From positions 48,691,574 through 48,755,573 of the forward strand of contig CM068842.1 of the NCBI GenBank assembly GCA_028554795.2: a DNA stretch of 64,000 nucleotides, written 5' to 3'. Made by a program: the position numbers and the translations under genes. Below, piece by piece: positions 47,601 through 59,600 of this stretch (the first letter of the stretch is position 1; each line of letters begins with the position of its first letter). Source of the stretch: Sinohyriopsis cumingii (Eukaryota; Mollusca; Bivalvia; Unionida; Unionidae). The notes under the pieces are model-generated. The model was not told the origin of the DNA, ran no database searches, and was given only the letters and a program-made list of their open reading frames with translations.

Positions 47601-50600
47601 CATGTATTATATTACCAAAAATAATATTACATATATTACATTGCCAATAGTAAGGCTAGATGTATTACATACCAATAATAAGATCACATGTATTACATAC
47701 CAATAATAAGATTACGTGTATTACATACCAATAATAAGATTACATGGATTACAGTACCAGTGATAAGATTACATGGATTACAATACCAATAATAAGATCA
47801 CATGCATTACATACCAATAATAAGATTACATTCATTTCATACCAAAAATAAGATTACATGGATTACATTACCAATAATAAGATCACACGGATTATATTAC
47901 CAAAAATAAGATTACATGTTTTACATTACCAATAATAAGATCACATTCATTACATACCAAAATTAAGATTACACGGATTACATTACCAGTAAAAAGATTA
48001 CATGGATTACATTACCAGTAATAGGTTCACATGCATTACAGTACCAAAAATAATATCATGTGCTATATTACCAATAATTAGATTACATGGATTATATTAC
48101 CAATAATTAGATTACGTGGATTATATTACCAATAATTAGATCATGTGGATTATATTACCAATAATTAGATTACATGGATTATATTACCAATAATTAGATT
48201 ATGTGGATTATATTACCAATAATTAGATTACGTGGATTATATTACCAATAATTAGATTACGTGGATTATATTACCAATAATTAGATTACATGGATTATAT
48301 TACCAATAATTAGATTACGTGGATTATATTACCAATAATTAGATTACGTGGATTATATTACCAGTAATTAGATTACATGGATTATACCATAAAAAAGAGA
48401 TTTGAATCAGAAGATGTAACATTTTTAATAGTGATCATTTGAAGCATTTTTTGTTGCCTAAAAAACAGGACATGATCCCAAAATTGCCAGGTTGAAAGTT
48501 TGTCGATTACTTACAGTCACTGGTTGTTTTTCTTATTTTAAGGTAATTATATTTAATTATAATATACTTAACTACACTGGTATGTTTTTCTATTTTATAG
48601 AACACCATAATCATAATTTGGAAATGAATCATACTGACATTCACTTTGAGTATTTTCTAATATGATGGCCATGATAAGAAATCATATCTATAATCAGAAT
48701 AATTCCATTCTGTTCAATGTCTCTAGGAAAAATTCCCATGGATTTCAGTACAAAATTGTCAGCAAGTATGGAGAGTAACTTTCTGTTACAGGTTTTATGC
48801 CACTTGGAACATATCACAGCACAGGAATTGTAATCCAAATACCCCATTGCCTATTAATTCATCCAATATGGATGTGATCAATAATCACTGCAGGGAAGTC
48901 ATGCCTGTTACTAAAATAACAGCTAAAGACCATAATTATCACCAATAAAATGCAGGTATTGGAATATTTATCATTAACTATAGTCCACAGCTGCTTTTAT
49001 TTATACTGTTATATTTTCAGCAATTAACTACAATGTTGCCTATGCAGTACTGAAGTGGGTGTATACAGATGAAATAAACATAGAGACAGATAACAACTTT
49101 CTCTTAGAACTTTTAAGAGCAGCCACAAAATTCAGACTGGAGATGCTAAGACAAAGGTTTGTTATAAATGTCAAGTTAATGACAAACAGTGGTCAAGTTT
49201 TTCAGTCCTGAATTATTACATGTAGTATTCTCAATGAATGCTAATGCAAAATATTTATTCTCATCTCAATTTTAGCTCATAATTGAATCATTAAAAGTAC
49301 TAAGATAAAATACTGTTAGATCACAGTTTTATCATGGGGTCCCAATTTTTGCGGATCTCATAGTGGCTTATAAACCATGATTTTTAAAAACAAGCAATGA
49401 TCATTTTTGGCAACTTTCAGTTTCCCATTTCCTCTGTTTAAGTGGCAATGATAATGTCATATTTGGCAAAACTAAAAATAAAAAAATTGATGCCATTTAA
49501 AATAAATGAACCCATAGTACCTGTTTTGGGAACTTGTTATAAAGTTTGCATTGTGTAATGGCTTTACATGTAAAACTTATCAAAAAGATTTTGTGGGGTT
49601 TTGGATCACCTGAGTGTAATGCCAAGTTCGCTGATCATAATGTCCTACAGCTAATTTTTGTCACGCATTACTGATCTATCAGAATGTACTGTTTTAAACT
49701 TATCAGAAACTACAGAACAATTTTAACCAAATCTGACCAGAGCATCTTGGCATAAAGATCTTTCAGGTTTTTACAAATTAAACCAATCCACTTTAAAATA
49801 CAGCCACTGTTACTAAAAATAGATAAACCTTTAAACAACTTTTAATGAAAGATTGCTGAATGAAAATTGACCAGATTTGATGTAAAGTATCTTGTGATGA
49901 GGGCCATTGAAATTGATATTAAAGATGCTGACCTTCTGGCAGATATGGTTACTGTTGCTAAATTTAGGGAAACCTTTAAACAACTTCTTTTCTAACACTG
50001 CTAAACAAACTGTCACCAAGTTTTACGAAAAGCATTCTAGCTTGATGTACTTTGAGATTTGTACAACTGATGGCAACTGTTACTGAAAATGGTGAAAAAA
50101 ATGTTTAGATGACCTTTCTTCTGTTCAAAACTACTTAACAAAATAAGAGTCAATTTGACAGAAACCTTCCTGACATTAATATATGTTACGAAGACCTAGG
50201 TCTGGATTGATTTTCACTCTCTTTACTCAAATTAGAGTCATTGCCCCTTCTTTTCTATAACCATCATGTCAGGGGCTTATTTCTTATAGTTTTAAAGATC
50301 TTATTAACACCATTTTAATTAGATATTTTGGTTTCAACATTTTTATCTGCTACAATTTTGTCCTGATTCTATTGTATGTAGCATTTTATTTTAGACTGCT
50401 GTTTCAATCTTTCTGATAGCTTAAGATCAGTTCATCCATCATAAAATTATTTAGTATTTGAAACAGAAGGATCCTTTCTCAGCTTTAGGGTTGAGGAAAA
50501 CTATGTCATGGTGGTCTTTATGCAAAGATCACTGCTACATTAAATGTGCACATATTGTAGGGAATAATCAAGACATATTCAGTTGCAAGACATTTTCTAC

Positions 50601-53600
50601 ATTTCGTAAAGTTTGCTTAACTTAATTTGAGAGGTTGAAAGTTTTCATAATTTTGAAATAAACATGACTAAACTAACAAAAGAATTTTTTAAACAGGTCC
50701 ATAAAGAGAGCTTTCATTTAAGAATAAAAGCTGTGAAAACCAGATTTACCATTATAAGTAATTTTAAATGCATTAAATTTTAATGAAACATTTGTACCAT
50801 TAATTTACATGCCTGGCATTGTTCTGCAGGTGTGAGAATGGCCTGATGTCTTATGTCAATATGAAGAACTGCATCCAGTTTTACCAGACATCTGAGGAGA
50901 TGGGGGCTGAGCTACTGAAAAAACACTGCTCAGAATTAATTTCTAATCACTGGGTTAGTATTTATGACTTATTAATGCAGGATCGCCTGTGATTTTAGGT
51001 ATTTTAAAGAAGGCAGTTTGCTGGCTTTATCACCCATCTTGTCTTAAATTTACAAGATCTATGTTCATGAAATTTCTTAATTAAATAATTTTAAAATCTC
51101 ACAGCAGTCATCCAGTTTTCTTATTTACATGTTTGTTATCAGAAGGCAACATTAAGTAGGACCTAAAGTGATAACCAACCAAGCAGTCACCACTTAAAAT
51201 TTACACAGTTATATAAATCATGTTTAAATGCAAGTTACATAAATCATGTTTAAATGCAGACAGATTATAATCCTACATTTTCATGTAAACTTCTATTTTT
51301 AAATATGCATTTTCCATCAACCACTCGGTGGTCTAAGTGGTTAGAGCTTCCACATCGGATGCAGGAGGTCGCCTATTCAGACCTCAGCTAAACATACCAA
51401 AGACTTATAAAACAATGGTACTAAGAGGTTAGTGTTAGTACTGGTCAGCATGGTGTCAGGATAATGTGAGTGGGTGGGACATGATGCTACATGTCTGCGG
51501 CATGATGTCCCAGTGCAAGACATCACTGTAAACTGCCGCACTGCAGACATCATAGTGATCTGACTGAAAATTTGTTAAAGCTACGTTAAAAATCCAAATC
51601 ACACACACACACACAAATTCCATCAACTTCTTTCAGGTTGAATAAATCACTTTCTGCAAACATGACCTTGGTCTGATTGAAATTATTTTACTGATTAAGA
51701 ATTTAAGCTGGTTAAGAGTTAAGACCTAGAAGCAGAACAAGTGGGGCAGATTATTTCTCAGAATATTATTTTGCATAATTGTTGCTATCCAATTTATTGT
51801 AAAAATCATGCAGTCTTCAAATGAAAATGAAGGTGGTTCTTCCTATTATTTATTCATGCAACATATCCCTTGTGATTGTATGTTAAAAGTATTGTTATAT
51901 AATGTGTGGTTCATTTGTGTTTAAATTTATTACATCATAGGGGTGGCCAAGTGGACAGAGTTGCTTGCCTGTACAGATCATTGACATTTGACCTCTTTCC
52001 ATGTATGTTCACATCTTAATTCAGCTAATGGCATGTGAAAAAGCTTGCCAGTAGCTTCCCATAGATCAATGATTCTTCTCAGGTTTTTCCGAGATTCTTC
52101 CTCCACCAAATATACTGGCTGCCATGTATAGCCTCTTGTGTGCTGAAAAATGACATCAGACCTTATACTGTATTGGTTTTAATCGTGCTAGAAGTGTACA
52201 AGAATGTCCAGTAGATTAAAAACATATACCTTTGTTTTCAACCATCACATTTGGATTTCCTTGAATTAGATTGTCAACTTTAATGACTGCCAAATAAATT
52301 TACAAGACAGGTGGTATAGTAGTTTGATATGTCAGCTGAAATTTACTTATTGTTCAAAGCTGAAACTTGTCCTGTGGAAGAGAAAATGTAATTACATCCA
52401 AACTTGTGCTGTGTTGTTTGAATGAGCAGCAGACTGTCAGCATTTGTTGAAATTTTTCCGTAATATTTATTGTCTAAGAATTCTTTTGAATATTAGTCAA
52501 TTCTCACAGAAGGTGATAAATAGATTATTAGCCCAAAACACCCCAAACAGAAAATATAATAAATAGATTAAAATACATTGTTCCCAAGGTGTAATTCATG
52601 AGTAGGTGACATCATTTATCAGAAATATGTTTCCATGACAATATTTTTTTGTTTAATTACATGTATGTTTTTAACAACGATCACTTTGTCTTCAGCTGCT
52701 TTAATTGCCATTTCAGAATGATTTCACCAGTGAGGATTTTTCCTCCATGCCAGCCCCTCTCCTGTACAAGATGTTTAAGACAAAAACAGAGTACCCTCTC
52801 CACACTGCCATTAGAGCCAAAAGGGAGGATGTTGTCTTCCTTTACCTTATTGAATATGACTCACAGGTATAATGCTTCAGTGTAAATGCTGATGGTGTGT
52901 TTGTGTTGTGTGTCAGAGTTTATTCTTAATGAGAATTAAAATATATTCACACACAGTTATTTCATTTATTTTCATGGACAGCATATTTTTGTTTGGTTTT
53001 GCAATAAGATTACATTTTTCTTTCTGCTTAGGTTCATAACTGTGCCTCAGATTGAAATAACAAGTAAGGCAAAGAGATTTTATTTTGAATATACAATAAA
53101 ACCTGTTATTAGAGACCACCTCTTCTGCCAAAAGAAAAGATGGTTTCTCAAGACAGATGGTCTCTCATAACAGGTTTGTAAAAAAAAAAAACAGTTTCCA
53201 AGGTCCAGATTCAGAACAATCTAAAGAAAAATAACCACAATCACTGTATATATTTTCTATTCTTTATTAATAGTTATTGCTAAAACATTGTAGGCACTCA
53301 TCTGAAAATAAATTTATATAGCAATAAAAATGTAATTCTGTCATTAAACATGAAATCACATTTACTTTCAAAGATCATATATACATGTATTAGCATATGA
53401 AATCATTTCTGATGTACTCCTTTTCCTTTATAACACCCTAAATTTGTTTTACCGACATTTAAACTGCTATTTTGCAAGTGGTTTGCTCTTTTTCTCTTCT
53501 TTCATTTTCATAATTGGTTTCTCCAGCATTGAAATTTGTCTTGCTTTAGTTGGAGGTTTTTCCATTGTTATTAAGGTACTAGGTGTTAACTGTATGAGTG

Positions 53601-56600
53601 CTCAGTTGTAATATCTTCTGTAAAGACAGTTTTGAGATGGCTTTGGGAAAATATGAAAAATCTATACATATGCATTGTGTATCTAACAATTAATGAAGTA
53701 AAAAGAAACAGTTAACTCATCCAGGAACAGAATCATTTACTCAGAGACAAAAAACAAAACAGCTTAATTCAATGAAGGCATACAGGGATTAACTCTCTAA
53801 ACAAGGTGTACAACCCAGTCACACCAACTTGAATAGACAACAGCTTGGTGACTGGGATGTAATCCCTGTAACATTGTAACATGAGGAGAGAAAAAACCAA
53901 AACAACAAATATCACAAGCCTTTAACACTATAAATCAGTTCCCTCAGACCATTCTCACTTGCTGGTTTAATAGACAAAGACCATATTCACCCCCAGGCAA
54001 TATGGATTAATTTTAAATACACACAATATACGCGACCACTACGTTAATTTCGGCATTACAATGGCTAATTCATGACATGTACATTAGCCTGGTTTACAGA
54101 CTGTACCATCTGTCACTATATACAAACCGGTTTCCAGAATCCTTTTTCTTTTCATGCATGTTTTTGATCAGAACACTCTTTACTATTCAAGTGATTGCTG
54201 TTGCAAATGATTTCATAATGGCCAGTGGTGTCTCTGTTCTTGTGATATGGTCGTTCATAGAGCTGGACAATGGACCCTACTCATAGCCTACATGTCAGCG
54301 GTAGCTATGATGGTCCCACTATGATAAGGCCAAGAACCAGGCTAAGTGCTTGAATACAGGTACTTTATTCTGGTTTACAGCAGAAAATACAAAATACTAA
54401 AAGCATATAAAAAAAATTCATATACTGGCAGCCAGACTTTTTTTTTTAGCACATATAATCGGTCATTGGATTAAATAAAGGTCAGTGGAATTTATCCCCG
54501 ATTTTGCAATGCGGTCATTTATAGCAGTGTTGAAATGCATATTTTGCCAAGACATCGTGGTCGCTGGTTCATGTTCAGCATGTGGTCGCTCATGATAGAG
54601 CGTTTATATAATGAAATCGATCCGTGCATTATGATTGTGGTCAGAAATAACAGGTGGTCACTCATAGCAGAGGTCTCTCCTAACACTTTTTACTGTATTT
54701 GATGATTTTTTAGCAACCACAAAAATCTTTGCATTGATGCCCTATAAATTCATGGTACTTTTCTCAACCACAGAATCTATGTCAGTTGGCATCCCATTAA
54801 TTTACTGTACTTTATTCAACAGATTTTGTTGCCTATGTGTGTGAAAGGCAAGACATCATGGTCATGATGTTTATCAGTCTGTAAATTCATAAGTATTGCC
54901 TTTTGTTGTCCTGGAATATTTTAAATGGTTGCATCCAATGACGACATTATCAGATCAACTGGAAACTCTTGAAAATAGGATCACTAGGGACTCAGTGTAG
55001 ATGTTGGGTTTACTGCTGTGATTTTTGTCATGAATTTATTATTGCATGGTTTCTTACTTAAACTAACAGATTCAGTATTTTGGTTTTTTTGTTATACCCC
55101 ATAGTCATCTTCTAGGTATCTGAGTGATACATCATCAGAGATTTACTTAAGAGGCTTGTTACGCCTATTAGTTAGATGTCTACCTTGATTATAAATGTAA
55201 AAAAAAGCATTTTACCAGTAACATATAAAGAGGCTGCCAGCAAAAGATTTTGAATTGGCGGTGATGAAAAATCGTGCCATATGAAAAAATCTGACACTTT
55301 TTGTTGAGTAAATTGACCATCTGTAGTCGAGCCCCAACAAAAATGTGTTTCCAGTCAGCCGACCATTCCAGTTTCTCATTGCCAACCCTAGCACTTTTTT
55401 CCCCAATGGTAAAGAAAATAAAATCACAAAAATTACACTATATATATAAATATAATGTTTTAAAAAAATATGCATGCCTACCCAAATTTTAAAACTTGTG
55501 CAATAGGAAACATATTTTTTCTTAGCCTCTTTAAACTAATTTATTATTGACATTTGTAGATAGACAAACCTGTTGTGATCTTTATTAATTATAATCACAT
55601 AATAGGACTGCTCATCTCTGTGGACCTTATTAGAAATTTGCAAAGCATTATAGATAAAAGAAATTGGAAGACAAAATGATGCTGTTTCAGCTATGACAGA
55701 CAAGTTTACCTGGTGATTTTAAATGCTGACTCTGGATTTATGCCAAATTTGGACAAGTTTGTTGAGGAATTTCATTTTTAAATCCAGGTTTAACTTTTAT
55801 CAAAGAGAATGGTAAATGAATCAGGATGTATCCAGTGCAGAAGTCTGGATTAGTCATTTCTTGCTGCTACTAAGTTTAATAATGCTGATTCATTAAGTTT
55901 GTTGGCCAGTAATTTGCAGGTTTTTTTCACTCTCTCATGCACACATGCACCAACAATGAAATACACATGTGCATACATCCATCACTAATGTATGTTTCTG
56001 ATAATGACTGCTGATGCTGTTAGAAATGGATCAGAGGGTTAACCTGGATCAAAATAAATATGCTGCTTGATACCCTATTCCAGTTCTCTGATTGATGCTT
56101 ATTATTATTTCCACTTTTGTGCATATTGGACTAAATCAAAGTTGGCATCATTTTGTCTTCCAAATTGTTACTCGTGTTTCTTTGTGAATTTCTGACAAGG
56201 TTCATTCAAAACTGCTTTCCTCCCAACACTGCTTAAATTTTTACCTATCTTTATTAAAAATAGGTGGTCCCCTTAGCAGCTTAACAGAAGAAATATATCA
56301 ATGAAAAAAATGTCCCCTTGTTTGTATCTTGAAATCCATTAGAAAACACAGGATCATGGGGTTCAGATTTATGGGTTTACAGTGAGAGTGATATCCATTG
56401 CAAGTGAGTTTTATTTGTCAAATTTTATGATCATTTTTCCAAATTAAAGGCATTGTTCATAGTGTGATCTTTTTTCCCCAAATGAATGAGCATTGTTTTA
56501 ACTGTGATCTTTGGAATGTAGAAGTGTAGGAAGGAGATCTTTCTGATAGTGTTTTTTTTAAATATATTATTTGTATGTAGTAAATATTTTTGTCATTTCA

Positions 56601-59600
56601 TAATTGCAGCTGTTTTGCAGTTTTAAATATAGTGTGCACATATTTTGTTTTGGACTTTGTTTTTAAAAGCTTATATACATCTTCACCACGTAAATTTTAC
56701 CATATTGCAGTTATCAGCAAAGTTGAATGAGGTAGACAACTTGGGTGATCTCCCCCTGGATCTTGCATTAAAGTCTCATCAGGAGAGTGTTGCCCAAACT
56801 CTAGTTGGTCACCATGTAGATGTTAACAAGAGAGATAACTCTGGGAAATGTTTGCTTCATAAGGCAATTAAAAGAGGTATGCAATAGAGTTGCTTTCTGA
56901 AATATCATTCCAATATATGCCCACATGAACAAACAAACCTTCAAGTTCTTAGTTAAGCAGATGAGAAAGTGAAACAAATATCTGGTACTGTAGATCATTT
57001 TATATTGGTGTTACCAGAATTTGGTGCTTTTTGAAACTGAAGTCATTCGTAACAGTAAAATTTGTCAGATCTTGAACATTAAGAGAATTACAACACATTG
57101 ACATAGTTTGTTCTGATATTTCCATAGTAGTCTTTATTTTGGTGCTGAGTGATTTTCCAGCAATGTTGCAAAAATTAAATCGCTACCAAATGTATATACT
57201 ATACATTAAGTAAACTTGAATCAGGTAAATAAACCATGACCTCAGGGTGACAAAATCAGGTGAGTCATATCTCTGATTCAAAATGCATAAATGCATGAAA
57301 ATAGAAAATTCCATTAGATCTGTGATCAAAGTCAGGACGATTCCATTTAAACATACCTGGTTTTCAGGAAAGGCCCTTTTGTAAAATCAGATGCCAGGAT
57401 AATCTGGTTGCTAAGAGAGGCCACATGAAAATGATAGAAAGTTCTAATTTGTATCCATGGTTAACTACCCCCACATTAAAAGTGCCTTCCATTATTGGAG
57501 CATCCCTCATTCATATTCATTGTGAACAAGACTTTAAAAATGAGTTCTTTTTAAATATTTATATTTTTTTGAATGTCTTAAGTTTGTTCACTAATTAATA
57601 TTTTAACTTGAAAAGATTCCTAAGTGAGAAGTTTCTTGATTCTGAAATCCAGCAGAGCTTGTTCTTCATTTTAAATTCATTCTTGGCAAAGCAGTTTTTA
57701 TTTTAAATTTTTTTCTTTGTTTAATTAATTAATTGTTATATTTAATATTCTGTTGCAGATTTGTAGAAGTTTTAAGCCTGATTTTAAGCATCTCCAGACT
57801 GCTTCAATAAGTGTACAATTTGGTATTAAAAACTGTCATTGTTATACAAGTCACCTTTATTCAACCACAAATTGAATGATAGTTGCAGAATTGTGCCTTT
57901 AAAATGTATTTGTGTATGCAACTTGCTCATTAGCTGCAGAATTCGGTATGTATTATAGTAGAAAACCGTTGCTTTATGTACAACTCTTCATCCACAGATT
58001 CTAATCAGTATAGTGGGAAAGAATAATAAATGTTTTCATTGTGACTATGTTTAGTGATTCGTAAGTGCCATTAATGAAGGAATGAATGCTTCACTGAAGT
58101 ACATCTTTGATCTGGTGCATTCCATCCTGTGACTCATGAATTACTAATCATTATATTAATATCAACTGTTCTGCTTATTATATGATTATTGTTAGGAATG
58201 ATTTCCTTTTTTGTCATTGTACAAATAAATCACTTGTAAATGTGCAGGTTTCTTTTCTTGTTAGGCAAATTAATAAATTGTGCCACACAAATTTACACAC
58301 TTTAAGTATCCATAGATTTTCGTACCATTTGGTATGAGAGTAAAATTGATTTCATCCCATATTGTTAGTGTGATGACTCAGAGGTAAAATGTGGCAAACA
58401 TATTGTTCACATGAGGTAAATTTTAAACAAGGTATAATTGTAGAAATGAAAACTGGAGGGGTGAAGTGATGAGAACATGGGGCAGAATTGTATATAAAAA
58501 AGTGAAGAATTTAAGAAAGAAATGAAGGTATGGCTTGAAAATATGCTCAGTTTCTGCACATTTGGGTTTAGAGCTTGGAGCACGTTGTGTAGACATTAGT
58601 GTCATTTTTGCAATGACATGCTATAATGTAAAACCCAAGAGTAAAGTTTGGTTGTTTGGTTTTTTTATGACATGGCAAGTCATAAAGGACAGTGAGTAAG
58701 GTGCCCTGCTCAAGGATACAACACTCTTGGCTGATCCAACAGTGGAAATTTAACCTGCACCCTTCTGGTCATAAATTCAGCATCTGAACCATTGCTGATC
58801 TGATAAATAATGACAATTCTACAAATGCTTCTAAATTATGTGAGATCACTGTGAATGCTGAAGTTCTGTAATATTGACTCGGCAAAGCAGGTATGACCAT
58901 TTCATTAAGGTATGACCATTTCATTACAATGTTAGATTCATCTGCCAGAAAAACCTATTCATCCCTTCTGGAAGACTTTACTCATCAGAGATATCTGGTC
59001 AGGTGCATTAGAACAAAGTCTAACCATCACCAGCTAAAAGCAGTGCAATTAGATTAACAATAAATGTTTAACATAAGCACCTAGCAAACAAGAGAATGGT
59101 GAAAAATATGAATTTTCTCAATACAGCCCTGAAACATTGGCTGCAAAATTCAGTATATAATTGGACCTAATTAGTAACATACTTTATAATTTTCAGCTGC
59201 AACACATGATTAATGCTATGTTTTACATAATGTAAAATCTAAATATGAGTGAATAATGACATCATAATGGATGAAAAGTTAAGGGAAGTGGTGTGTGAAG
59301 ACTTACAGTCAAGTTTGATTACCAGTGGAAATTATACCTATAATTAAACCTATCCCACATTTCAAGTTTTATCTTACAGAATGCTCATAGCTTTGATGGT
59401 AGTCAAAGAGATCGAAAAGTTACTGGAAAAATATGTTGCATGATTCATAACGGACACGGAATAGACTATAAAGTTGGTCTTTTGGGGCAGGTTTTCTTTA
59501 TATAAAGGTATAGAACTTGTGCCATTTATGTATGTGTGTCTTTTGCAATCAAGGTATTCACAAGCACAGGTTTTATTGCATGATATTATTTCTCTGTTTC

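Noticed and set aside
46585-48390. CRISPR-like array of about 29-bp repeats
   Set aside because: Units are directly tandem with no unique spacers, AT-rich and inside a eukaryotic intron; it is a satellite.
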